Assembly: GCF_014648135.1 (NCBI RefSeq)
Contig: NZ_BMQN01000012.1
Coordinates: forward strand, 1 to 64,000
Length of the DNA: 64,000 nt
From: Deinococcus sedimenti
GTDB taxonomy: Bacteria > Deinococcota > Deinococci > Deinococcales > Deinococcaceae
Direction: 5' to 3'
The notes under the pieces were generated by a model. The model was not told the DNA's origin. It saw only the letters and a program-made list of their open reading frames with translations, and made no database searches. Of the stretch, positions 55,001 to 63,400 are shown in pieces (within the stretch, counting starts at the first letter, position 1; each line of letters begins with the position of its first letter). Made by a program: the position numbers and the translations under genes.

Positions 55001-58000
55001 AGCCCGAGAGGGTCGCCGTAACGGGCTCACCGACGGCCACGTCCGTGGGCGTGACCGACAGGGTGGCGGCCGGGGCCGTCACAGTCACGGTTGCGTCGGC
55101 CCGTTCACCCGTGCTCATGGATACGCGCACGGCGTACGTGCCGGGGCGTGCGTATGGGTGCGTCAGTGTCGCCTGCGCGGCCGTGGCCGTCAGGGCTTCC
55201 GTCTTCCCGTCACCCCAGGTCACGGTGTATGTCAGGCCCGTGACCAGCTGCGAGACCCGGGCCGTGACCGTCAGACCGGTGGCCTCCACGCTCAGGGCGG
55301 GGGGCGCACTCAGTGACAGGGTGGCATTGACCGGGGTCATCCCCTGGGCCGTCAGGCGAAGCGTGAAGGAGCCGGATTGAGCGTACGCGTGCGTCAGGCG
55401 GGCCGCAGTACCCGTAGGCGTCACCGTGTCGGTGGTGCCGTCTCCCCAGTTCAGGGCGTACGTCTGACCGGCCACGAGTTGCGCCAGGTCAGCCGCCGCG
55501 TCCAGTCGCAGGGCAGTCACGTTCAGGGTTGCAGTGGGCAGCTTCAGCGTGACAGTGGTCGCCACAGGGGCGCCGCGCTGCGGCGTGACCTGGATGGTGA
55601 AGCCGCCGGGCTGCGCGTAGGTGTGCGTTAGCTGCGCCGTAGCGTCCGTGGGCGTCAGGGTTTCAGTCGTTCCATCGCCCCAGTTGATGCTGTAGGCGTA
55701 CCCGCTGAGCAGGTTCCCCAGGTTCAGCGTCGCGGTCAGTCCATTCCCGGTGGCGCTTGCGGTCGGGGCGGGCACCGTGGTGGTCACGGTGGCGGTGACG
55801 GTCGCGGTGGCGTTCGAGGTAAGTCTGGCGGTGAAGGTGCCCGGCGTCGCGTACGTGTGCGTCCTCTGTGCGGTGGCGGTCCCGGTGAGCGTCTGCGTGG
55901 TGCCGTCGCCCCAGTCGAGGGTGTAGGTCACGGCGGGTACGAGGTTGCCCAGGGCAGCGGTAACCGTCTGGCGAATCTGAGCGCTGCTCGGGGTAACGGT
56001 CATGGTTGGCGTTCCGGCGGACAGGGTGGCGGTGGTCGTCACGGTCACGCCGCCCTGCGGCGTGACCCCGATCGTCACCGTGCTGGGCTGCGCGTACGTG
56101 TGCGTCAGCTGTGCCATGGCAGCCGTGGGCGTCAGGGTTTCGATACTTCCGTCGCCCCAGGTGATGCTGTAGGCGTACCCGCTCAGCAGGTTCCCCAGGT
56201 TCAGCGTCGCGGTCAGTCCATTTCCGGTGGCGCTTGCGGTCGGGGCGGGCACCGTGGTGGTCACGGTGGCGGTTATCGGCGTGGTGCTGGCACTCGTCAG
56301 CGTTACGGTAAAGGTGCCCGGCGTCGCGTAGGTGTGGGTCTTCTGTGCGGCAGCCGTTCCGGTGACCGTCTCGGCCACCGTACCATCGCCCCAGTCGAGG
56401 GTGTAGGTCACGGCGGGCACGAGGTTGCCCAGGGTGGCCGTGACGGTCTGGCGGATCTGAGCGCTGCTCGGGGCGACCGTCATGGTCGGCGTTCCGGCGG
56501 ACAGGGTGGCGGTGGTCGTCACGGTCACGCCGCCCTGCGGCGTGACCTGGATGGTGAAGCCGCCGGGCTGCGCGTAGGTGTGCGTCAGCTGTGCCGTGGC
56601 GACCGTGGGCGTCAGGGTTTCGATACTTCCGTCGCCCCAGGTGATGCTGTAGGCGTACCCGCTCAGCAGGTTCCCCAGGTTCAACGTCGCCGTCAGCGTG
56701 GACGACGTTGCATTCACCGTCGGAGTCGGAACCGTGGTGGTCACGGTGGCGGTGACGGTCGCGGTGGCGTTCGAGGTAAGTCTGGCGGTGAAGGTGCCCG
56801 GCGTCGCGTACGTGTGCGTCCTCTGTGCGGTGGCAGTCCCGGTGAGCGTCTCGGTGGTGCCGTCGCCCCAATCGAGGGTGTAGGTCACGGCGGGCACGAG
56901 GTTGCCCAGGGTGGCCGTGACCGTCTGGCGAATCTCGGCGCTGCTCGGGGTGACCGTCATGGTCGGCGTTCCGGCGGACAGGGTGACGGTGGTCGTCACG
57001 GTCACGCCGCCCTGCGGCGTGACCCCGATCGTCACCGTGCCGGGTTGCGCGTAGGTGTGCGTTAGCTGCGCGGTGGCAGCCGTGGGGGTCAGGGTTTCAG
57101 TGGCTCCGTCGCCCCAGGTGATGCTGTAGGCGTACCCGCTCAGCAGGTTCCCCAGGTTCAGCGTGGCGGTCAGTCCATTTCCGGTGGCGCGTGCGGTCGG
57201 GGCGGGCACCGTGGTGGTCACGGTGGCGGTGACCGGCGTGGTGCTGGCACTCGTCAGCGTCACCGTAGACGTGCCCGGCATCGCGTACGTGTGCGTCCTC
57301 TGTGCGGTGGCAGTCCCGGTGAGCGTCTCGGTGGTGCCGTCGCCCCAGTCGAGGGCGTAGGTCACGGCGGGCACGAGGCCACTCAGGGTGGCCGTGACCG
57401 TCTGGCGAATCTGAGCGCTGCTCGGGGTGACGGTCAGCGTGGGGGTTCCAGCGGACAGGGTGGCGGTGGTCGTCACGGTCACGCCGCCCTGCGGCGTGAC
57501 CCCGATCGTCACCTTGCCGGGCTGCGCGTAGGTGTGGGTCAGTTGCGCGGTGGCAGCTGTGGGTGTGAGGGCTTCAGTGGTTCCATCGCCCCAGGTGATG
57601 CTGTAGGCGTACCCGCTCAGCAAGTTCTCCAGGTTCAACATCGTCGTCAGCGTGGACGACGTCGCACTCACCGTGGGGGTCGGGACCGTGGTGCTCACCG
57701 TCGCGGTGACGGGCGTGGTTCCCGGTGAGGTCAGCGTGATGGTGGAGGTCCCGGGCTGCGCGTACGCGTGGACCTTCTGGGCTGTGGGGGTTCCGGTGAT
57801 CGTTTCGGCGGCTGTACCGTCGCCCCAGTCGAGGGTGTAGGTCAGGGTGGGGGTCAGACCGGCCAGATCGGCGGTGACCGTCTGTCCGGCGGGTGCGCTG
57901 GCGGGCGTGGCGGAGAGGGATGCGTCCGGCACGGTCAGCGTGGTGGTGGTCGTCACGGGGGCGCTGCCGTGCGGCGTGACCGTGATGGTCACCGTACCGG

Positions 58001-59018
58001 GCTGCGCGTATGTGTGCGTGAGCTGCGAGGTCGTGTTGGTGGCGGTGAGTGATTCGGTGGTGTCGCCCCAGGTCACGGTGTAGGAGTAGCCGACGAGCAG
58101 GTTGCCCAGGTTCAGCGTGGCGGTCAGTCCGTTTCCGGCGGCGCTGGCGGTGGGCGTGGGGACGGTCACGGTCACGGTGGTGGTGACGGGAGACGTTGCG
58201 GCACTCGTGACGGTCACGGCGACCGTTCCCGGTCTGGTGTAGGCGTGGGTTTTCTGCGCGGTGGCCGCGCCTGTGGTGGTGTCGGGGACGCTGCCGTCGC
58301 CCCAGTCCAGACGGTAGGTCAGGGTGGGTTCGAGGTCGGTCAGGTCGGCGGTGACGGTGTCGAAGACGGTCGTGCTGCCGGGCGTCACGGTCAGGATGGG
58401 GTTGGGGTAGGCCACGGTGACGGTGGTGGTGGCGGTGGAGCCGCCCTGCGGCGTGACCTGAATGGGGTAGGTGCCGGGCTGGGTGTAGTCGTGCGTGACC
58501 TGAGTGGGGTCGCCGTTGGTGTATGTGGTGTCGGTGGTGCCGTCGCCCCAGTCGATGACGTATGCGTAGTCGATCACCACGGTGCCGATGTTCAGCGTGG
58601 CGGTGAGTCGGTTGGCGGTGGCGGTCAGGGTGGGCGTGGCGATCCCCACCTGGACGGTCGTGGTCACGGGTGGGGCGTTCGGTTCGGTCAGGGTGACGGT
58701 GTACGTGTCGGCCCGCGAGTACCGGGTGGTGCGCTGCGCGGTCGTGCTGCCGGTCAGGGTGTCGGTGAGGCCGTCGCCCCAGTCGAGGGTGTAGGTCAGC
58801 GCGGGATCGAGGTTGGTGATGTCGGCGGTCACTGTCTGCCGGACGGTGGGGCTGGTGGGCGTGACCGTGAGCGTGGGGGCCGCCGTCTGCGCGTGACCGT
58901 GGCTGGAGATCTGAAGGCCGGCCAGGGTGACGAGCAGGGTGAACAGCCAGTGCAGGCCGCGCGCGGCGGTCCCGGCGGGCGGGCGGTCAGGCGGGGGAGC
59001 GTGAGCGGTGAGATTCAT
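49074..59018 (-). CDS. Giant secreted protein with about 29 PKD-like repeats and a unique C-terminus
   Basis: 3314 residues. A long signal region (TM at about 23-45, AHA-type cleavage near 45) suggests export. From about 45 to 2380 there are about 29 repeats of ~80 residues, each with the PKD core Y.LDWGDGT.ET and HTYA.PG. They alternate between two subtypes: one with TPTLTVTPSSA-like openings, one with LTATLNLGNLLSGYAY. The C-terminal ~930 residues are beta-rich, without repeats. They end in TLKF, reminiscent of outer-membrane C-termini. The DNA encoding residues ~400-1120 is near-identical repeats. Its stop overlaps no other gene, while the start overlaps the barrel gene by ATGA. Function is probably adhesion or a surface layer. 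Confidence 0.85.
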   Translation of the reverse strand: MNLTAHAPPPDRPPAGTAARGLHWLFTLLVTLAGLQISSHGHAQTAAPTLTVTPTSPTVRQTVTADITNLDPALTYTLDWGDGLTDTLTGSTTAQRTTRYSRADTYTVTLTEPNAPPVTTTVQVGIATPTLTATANRLTATLNIGTVVIDYAYVIDWGDGTTDTTYTNGDPTQVTHDYTQPGTYPIQVTPQGGSTATTTVTVAYPNPILTVTPGSTTVFDTVTADLTDLEPTLTYRLDWGDGSVPDTTTGAATAQKTHAYTRPGTVAVTVTSAATSPVTTTVTVTVPTPTASAAGNGLTATLNLGNLLVGYSYTVTWGDTTESLTATNTTSQLTHTYAQPGTVTITVTPHGSAPVTTTTTLTVPDASLSATPASAPAGQTVTADLAGLTPTLTYTLDWGDGTAAETITGTPTAQKVHAYAQPGTSTITLTSPGTTPVTATVSTTVPTPTVSATSSTLTTMLNLENLLSGYAYSITWGDGTTEALTPTAATAQLTHTYAQPGKVTIGVTPQGGVTVTTTATLSAGTPTLTVTPSSAQIRQTVTATLSGLVPAVTYALDWGDGTTETLTGTATAQRTHTYAMPGTSTVTLTSASTTPVTATVTTTVPAPTARATGNGLTATLNLGNLLSGYAYSITWGDGATETLTPTAATAQLTHTYAQPGTVTIGVTPQGGVTVTTTVTLSAGTPTMTVTPSSAEIRQTVTATLGNLVPAVTYTLDWGDGTTETLTGTATAQRTHTYATPGTFTARLTSNATATVTATVTTTVPTPTVNATSSTLTATLNLGNLLSGYAYSITWGDGSIETLTPTVATAQLTHTYAQPGGFTIQVTPQGGVTVTTTATLSAGTPTMTVAPSSAQIRQTVTATLGNLVPAVTYTLDWGDGTVAETVTGTAAAQKTHTYATPGTFTVTLTSASTTPITATVTTTVPAPTASATGNGLTATLNLGNLLSGYAYSITWGDGSIETLTPTAAMAQLTHTYAQPSTVTIGVTPQGGVTVTTTATLSAGTPTMTVTPSSAQIRQTVTAALGNLVPAVTYTLDWGDGTTQTLTGTATAQRTHTYATPGTFTARLTSNATATVTATVTTTVPAPTASATGNGLTATLNLGNLLSGYAYSINWGDGTTETLTPTDATAQLTHTYAQPGGFTIQVTPQRGAPVATTVTLKLPTATLNVTALRLDAAADLAQLVAGQTYALNWGDGTTDTVTPTGTAARLTHAYAQSGSFTLRLTAQGMTPVNATLSLSAPPALSVEATGLTVTARVSQLVTGLTYTVTWGDGKTEALTATAAQATLTHPYARPGTYAVRVSMSTGERADATVTVTAPAATLSVTPTDVAVGEPVTATLSGLTPGLTYTLAWGDGTTETLTGVATATRTHAFNDGQKYLTGTFAITLSAQGVMPVTALVTVSVPTPTLAFRESDLRVTLTVGHLIPVPSSDYPYSVEWGDGSVQTFVSPGSGLTEILTHEYARNGTYTVTVRNAGGGTPAQGTVTLNYQTPVPTLTFAPSDLRVTVTVGNLMRTTSSVDAYRVDWGDGSTDTFLNPNGDPAVTLVHTYARPGTFRVEVRHPRVSTPVVASVTVSVPDATLTVTPTSAAIGQTITASVTGLYPGQDYVLNWGDGAADTLSGSADAQRTHAYAEAGTSGVTLTLNGSTVASATVTVTIATPTGTAAATAPLTATLNLGNLLPGSEYTVTWEYGVTEVVTATATTASLTHTYPRPGQYGISVLATGSRAAFSTVVTVVAPVPVLTVTPASVTLGTPVTAGLSNLMAGSYSLEWGDGTSEVVTVASGASTAQRSHTYAELGRFTVTLSSSSTVTVTATATVTAPTPVLDVTPATTFVRDAVTARLSTLVPSVTYTLDWGDGTRDNVSGTSTTQKTHAYAQPGSYAVTLGSAQTTPVTATVTATIPTPTATVSGQDLSVILSLSHLLIGDSYTVNWGDSVTETFVATDRTSVVRHTYADRGTFTVQITHAGTPPLSIDVTSNLPRYDLLVGLAATGSATVDLGQTVTAELLDLVETAVYTLNWGDGTVETVTGVTTATRSHVYLTPGLFTISSPGTARSYALTVRVPETSSIWSLTADGLTVTARLRELIPQLTYTLNWGDGSPETTVTGVTTADVTHQYTTVGQGVDRGFRVALKVSGQASSDKFIVLNVTTTIALSADHLKATARISGLEAGLTYALDWGDGTTETVTGTTSAARTHEYALPSDYTVTVRATRVDPASASIAITAQPAVLTVTGGGNTTLTVTARLSGLVPAVRYTVNWGDTSDTVTGQTEVTLTHAYTTFGRYTITVGPERSDRLNLESTTADVAVGLLATESIRVAEVDDSGVGYRFDLSGVLPGMEYIIDYGNGVQRSTTTDTVLRTLYTRSGTYVVTLLAYDPRRTLVPRATLTIQVKVTLQLGRASVLWVQQGGRVLSENDFFTLTSSQPFRVTLDLPFVGEGRVSGRWLIDGQPVRTTTLDLQGDANPRTREFTEEFTEQRPGRHTLTFEYTQPGQSAPVRLDLDYRLDVPETVRFGGTVVQVTSLENANPDGLTGRGVVNSLVVAGRDLGRYTVDFANVQATVSGSVARVVGTPTAVTVDLGSRRLSLAALGDAAVTLGTLSLSRDGVAVSGTVTLPVAGGNVSMALNSTPLDDNGHLLAPLALSGPLTTPLAEDGLTLSANTAILDLSGSRNADELAAASGNQVAPSTDWMGLVFPAANVTVGSPILTSPLTVTGAAAYNVSGFVTTFDVPTAQTDLLGWTVSLSKLRAEVLAGRISALSSTGSLPLPLVEKTMDLNIGWDARAAAGARWTVRANGPVTHTFGQTTLELGTGTWTVQAGRPVADIVFANAHWKIGKSGDVLLSNLRMDPLGNVSLDGQAWRGATSGLTSLYGYPFSIAEVGIERQSSGGYTLGLNGRLEVNSKLPVEQNTKSLFWVNGGKDVRFTTERIHAANLIYDITLDGVINDQGALTFTGGGRLKVLGLLEADAKATFGRTGPTPNFVADSGTDSVGYGSILFHVASGFDNLTVGIKNVEVYELFGGYTVNMDWPNGLDRDPVFRTAGPYEAVQGGMTLSMLVEPTQDTSRQGLTGPPIAPPKTYVRGIITGKGGQGQGGVDLTGDLWVVNSGDTWDRKTPQGRAKLDVNSQGGLLLQGCVGSGGVTAVAGLDCSKLPPLTFGSIIKLSGFLEQYAGARGSHLYVGTRENPIKVEVKNVTSGNGYLMINPDRIRFGVGVSKEFSLSGQKSFFLCTAKYGISGAYSSNLDLGIQSAPFALDGAVSFSAAARASGECGKIKASAALSVTLKGNVHLADNDSYFTGKASGTIDISGIPDITISTDVTLKF
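51870..58885 (-). repeat. PKD-encoding tandem repeat region
   Basis: About 7 kb in which a ~240-bp coding unit occurs about 29 times, organised as alternating A-B pairs of 478-480 bp. The most uniform part, 55.5-57.8 kb, holds at least five nearly identical copies of GATGCTGTAGGCGTACCCGC at 55686, 56163, 56643, 57120 and 57598 approximately. The outer copies are more divergent. Confidence 0.9.
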
Positions 59019-60325
59019 TTGGACTCCAGGGTGCCGAAGCGGTAGCGCAGTCCGGCGCCGTAGCGGTATGCGGCGGGCGCGGCGGGCGCGGCCGACTGTT
59101 CGTAGCGGGCGCTGGCGCTGACGTCCAGTTGGGGGGTGACGGCGTAGGTCACGGTCAGGTCGGCGCGGCCGGTCAGGGCTGCGCTGGTGTTGGGCGTGAT
59201 GGGACGGCTGAGGTTCAGGCCCAGGCCCAGCTGTGCGCCGAGTGGGCCGCCGGCGTAGGTCAGCGTGCCAGTCGCGGAGCCGGTCGTGCCGGTCGGGGCG
59301 CGGGTGTACGAGACGTTCAGTCCGCCCTGCCAGGGGCGGCCCTGCCCGCTGACGGATGCCTGGGCGCTCGTGGTGGGTTCGGTGCCGGGCGGGGTGGTGA
59401 GGCTGGCGGTCACGCCGAAGCGCAGCCCACCGGCCTGGGTACTGACGTCTGCGGCGTACGTGGGGGTGGCTGTGGCCGGGGCGTAGGTGATGGTCGCGCC
59501 GGTATTCAGCTGCTCGGAGACCGTGAGACGCACGCCGGCGCCGACGGAGACCGCGGTGCCGCTCGTGGCGGCCGTGCCGCGCAGTTGCCAGCGGCCGGCC
59601 GAGTAGGCCAGCGTGGCGCTGGCGTTCAGGGGGCTGCCCTGTGCCAGTGAGGCGGTGGCGCTTGCGGTCACGGCGGGACTGACTTTGGCTGTGCCGCCGC
59701 CGCTGACGTTCCAGCGGGCCCGGCCGTTCTGGAGGTTCACGCTGGGCGCGAGGTAGGCGCTGGTGCCGCTGCGGACGTAGGTGAGTGAGCCGTTCACGCC
59801 GCCACTCCAGATCACCGTGTCCTGCGCGGGCAGGTCGACGGCGGTGGCGGTAGCGGCGGCACTCACGTTCAGTTCGCGGGTCAGGCGCAGGCTGCTGCCT
59901 GCGCTGACGGTGTGCGTGCGGTACCCGGACGTGGCGGACTGGTTGCCGGACAGGGCGTAGAGGGTGGTGACCGAGGTTAGGGCGAGGCCGTCGGCGGGAA
60001 CCGGTGGGGCGTACGTGTACACGAGCGTGCCGCTCATCTCGCTGCGTCCGGCGGTGAGGTCGGCGCTGCGGCGGCCCGTGGCCTGGACGGTGTGCCGGGG
60101 GCGCGTGTACCGCACGCCGAAGGTGAGCAGGCTGCGTTCGGCGGTGGCGTCGACGGTGGCGGCGCTGGTCCCGCCGGTGGGCGTCTGGTAGTGCACGGAG
60201 ACACTGGCACTGTCGAGCAGACTCAGGGGGGGCGGCACGCTGTAGAGGCGCAGCTGGAGTGATCCCTCGGCGGCGGCAGTGCCGGTGAGGGCCAGCGCCA
60301 GGACCGGGGCCAGGGGCCGTTTCAT
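59015..60325 (-). CDS. Predicted outer-membrane beta-barrel protein
   Basis: 436 residues from ATG 60325. It has a clear signal peptide (RPLAPVLALALTGTAAAEG, cleaved near 20). The frame is open 16 codons earlier but has no better start. The mature part alternates polar and hydrophobic residues in 14-18 strands (LTYAGGPLGAQLGLGLNLS, LTVTYAVTPQLDVSASARYE), rich in Thr, Ser, Ala, Gly with few Cys. The C-terminal YRYGAGLRYRFG resembles a beta-signal. It may export or anchor the giant protein, because its stop overlaps the giant's start by ATGA. No exact family is named. Confidence 0.75.
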   Translation of the reverse strand: MKRPLAPVLALALTGTAAAEGSLQLRLYSVPPPLSLLDSASVSVHYQTPTGGTSAATVDATAERSLLTFGVRYTRPRHTVQATGRRSADLTAGRSEMSGTLVYTYAPPVPADGLALTSVTTLYALSGNQSATSGYRTHTVSAGSSLRLTRELNVSAAATATAVDLPAQDTVIWSGGVNGSLTYVRSGTSAYLAPSVNLQNGRARWNVSGGGTAKVSPAVTASATASLAQGSPLNASATLAYSAGRWQLRGTAATSGTAVSVGAGVRLTVSEQLNTGATITYAPATATPTYAADVSTQAGGLRFGVTASLTTPPGTEPTTSAQASVSGQGRPWQGGLNVSYTRAPTGTTGSATGTLTYAGGPLGAQLGLGLNLSRPITPNTSAALTGRADLTVTYAVTPQLDVSASARYEQSAAPAAPAAYRYGAGLRYRFGTLESK

Positions 60326-60481
60326 CCGGGGCCTGCGGGGGTGGGGTGCGTGGCCGAGGAGCTGGGTGGGCACGGCTCGGCGAGCCGGGAGGGAGCAGGG
60401 CGACTCATACCTAAAGTGCCTTTAAGCCAAGGCAGAAAAATCTCATGTGAGCACGCTAGGGCACGGGGCGTTACTGGGGTG
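60326..60481 (-). promoter_or_regulatory. Gap between the SARP-type regulator and the barrel gene
   Basis: 156 bases with a short stem (TGCCTT..AAGGCA, 60417-60434) in an AT-rich pocket (GAAAAATCTC follows on the plus strand). It could hold a promoter for the surface operon or a weak terminator. I cannot assign a clear -35/-10 pair. Confidence 0.35.
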
Positions 60482-63400
60482 TTATTCGCTGAATGTCGGA
60501 AGGGGCAGCGCCAGAAAGTTCGGTGGCGCGCCGCGTTCCAGCGTGCGGTACAGCGACCAGGCGCGGGTCCGCCACGCCCGGTCGTTGACACCGAGCGTCC
60601 GCGCCGCGTGATACTCGATCTCCGTCAGGCCAGCGGTCCGGCTGACCTGCGCCGCCTCCCGGAGGTCCGCAGCAGGGAGCGTCGCTCCAGGTAGGGTGGC
60701 GCGCAGCAGCAGCCCGCGGGCGAGGAACTCGTTCATCCGGCACGCCCGCGCCTGGTCCACCGACGCGTTGATCAGCGCCCGGGCCTCCGCGACCTCGCCG
60801 GACAGGACTCTGGCCTGGGCCAGCGCCTGCTGGGTGATCACGGTGGTCAGCGGGTAGGTCAGGGCGCGGGCGACCGCCTCGGCCTGCACGCCCCAGCGGG
60901 CGGCCACGTCGGCGTGACCGAGACCCGCATGGGCGAACACCAGGGTCGACAGCAGCAGGGAGAGCCGCACGGGATCACCGGTCTCCTGGGCCAGCGCGAG
61001 CACCGGTTCCATGAGGGCCGCCGCTTCCCCGCACCGGCCGGCCCGCAGCGACACGAGGCTCCGGCGGTGCCACTGATCGATCAGGTGGGGCGCGTACGCC
61101 CCGAGGGCCGGCTGGGCGGCGTCGAGTTCGGCCAGCGCTTCCCGCAGGCGGCCCTGGCTGGAGTAGACGGTCGACAGGTGCACCTGCCGCACGGCGGTCT
61201 CGAACGGGGATTCCAGGCTGGGCGCCGTGAGCAGCGTCTCCGCCTGCGCGAGGTCACCCATCGCCCAGTACGTCCAGGCCAGGTTCCACCGGTACCAGGC
61301 CGGATCTGGACTTCCGGGCTGACGGATCCGCGCGTGAATGCTCTCGTAGCGTCGGGCCGCTTCCACGAAGCGTCCGCCGACCCATAGGACCAGCGCGTGC
61401 TCGTTGATCAGTTCCGGGCGGTCAGGGTCCAGCGTCTGGGCCCGCACGATGGCCGCCTCGGCGGCGGTGAGCTGCCCGGCCCGGAGGTGAACGACGAACC
61501 GGGTGCGCCACACGTCCGCCTGTTCGGCGTCCGGCAAGGCCGCCAGTGCCGGTCCGGTCGCGCGGGTCACCTGCGTGACGGCCTCCTCGAGCCGGCCGCA
61601 CAACCGGTACAGTTCGGCCAGCGCGGCGCGCAGCTGCACCTCGCGCCCTGCGTCCGGCGTGGCGTTCAGCGCGGCCAGCAGCGCCTGTTCCGCTGCGGCC
61701 GGATCACTGCCCCGCAGGGCCACGCCCAGCCCATACTGCGCGTCTCCTCCGCCCTCGCCTGCGGCCTGGGCCGCCTGCAGCGCCTGCCGGAAGTCCTGCG
61801 CGGCGTCCTGCCACGAGCCGTGGCCAAGGGCCACCCAGCCGGCCCTCACCCAGTGAGGCGCGGCGCTCGCGGGGTGCCCCGCCGCCTCCCAGTGCCGCGC
61901 GATCCGCTCGGGCACCGCGCCGGTCCCGGGGTCCTCCAGGGACGCCGCGATCCTGGCGTGCAGCAGCGCCTGCACCGGGCGCGGCACGCCCAGCAGCGCT
62001 GCCTGCGAGATCAGGTCATGGGCGAACCCGGGTCCACTCATGATCTGCGCTGCCTCCAGCTCCGCCCACGGCTCCGCGAGGTCCACGGGGTGCACCTCCA
62101 GGACCTGCGCGGCCAGGTGGGCGCTGAAGTCCGAGTCGGCCACGGCGGCCACGCGCGCCAGTCTCAGCGCCGGGGCGGACACCTGCTGCAGCCGTCGGCG
62201 CAGCGTGGGCAGCAGCTGCGACGGGACGGGCAGCTGGCCCGGCGGGATCGGCCCGGCCAGCGCGCCGGAGTCCGCCAGGGCCCGGAGGGTCTCGATCACG
62301 AACAGCGGGTGGCCGCCCGTGTGCCGCCACAGGGCCGGGATCAGGAGGGGCTGAGCGGGACCGGTCCGCAGCGCGAGAAAATCACCGGTGAGGTTCGCGA
62401 CGTCGGCTTCGCCCATGGGGCCGAGGTCCAGCAGGGTGGCCTCACGCGCCTCCACACGCCGGGCGAGGGTCTCTCGTCGCGCAGCGGGCAGTTCGGCGTC
62501 CCGCAGGGTCATCCCCACCGAGATGCCCAGCGCCTGCCACGCCGGGTGAGCGGCCAGGAACATCCAGGCGTCCCAGCTCAGATCGTCCGCCCACTGCGCG
62601 TCGTCAATCAGCAGGGCGCCCGCCGGCCCGGACGTCGGGCGTCCACCCTGCAGGACGTCCGGGAGGACCGACACCACGAGCGCCGTCACGGCCTCCAGCA
62701 GGCGCCGCTGCGCCAGGGGCGAACTCAGGGGATTCGACGTGGGCCGACCCGGCCACATGTCCGGCAGCAGGTGGGCGATCTCCGCGCGCACCCAGTCGTC
62801 CTGCACCCGGGGAGCGGAGTGCGGCAGGTTCGCCTGGGCGTCCAGAAGCCGCCGCAGCGCCTGCCCGAGCATCAGGTACGGCACCGCCTCGTCGCCGGGC
62901 CGGGCGTCGAGGGTCAGCAGGGGACCGCGGGTGGTCAGGACCTCGCGCAGCAGCCGGGTCTTCCCCACTCCGGCCGGTCCACGCACCAGCGCCACCTGCC
63001 CTGCGTTCAGTGCGGCCGTCAGGTCGGCCCACTCGCGGGTCCGGCCGGTCAGGGGCGGCGTCCACGCGGCACTCGGCCCGGACCGGGCGGGTGGGGCGCC
63101 GGGACCTGCCGGGCGCACACCCGGCACCGGCTGCCGGATGGACGCGGCCAGCGCGGCCGTCTCGGGCAGCGGACTGACGCCCAGGTCGCGTCTGAGCAGG
63201 TCCTCAAAGGCCGTGAAGGCGGCCAGTGCGGCGCCGCGGTCCTCCAGGGCCAGGTGAAGGGTCATCACCAGGCGGTGCGCGGACTCCGAGAGGGGATCGA
63301 GGGTGAGGAGGTGCGTGGCCAGTTGCAGGGCGCGCCGGACCTCACCGGACTCGCGCGCCCGGTGGACTCGTCGCCACAACGCGGCGCGGCGCGCGTCCCG

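Noticed and set aside
53133..55316. Plus-strand frame of 727 codons inside the PKD region
   Set aside because: It mirrors the repeated codons of the giant gene and appears because of the repeats and high GC. No start signal.
55500..57800. Periodic repeats as a possible CRISPR array
   Set aside because: The period is ~480 bp, the repeats lie inside one reading frame, and each encodes a PKD domain. CRISPR units are about 60-75 bp.
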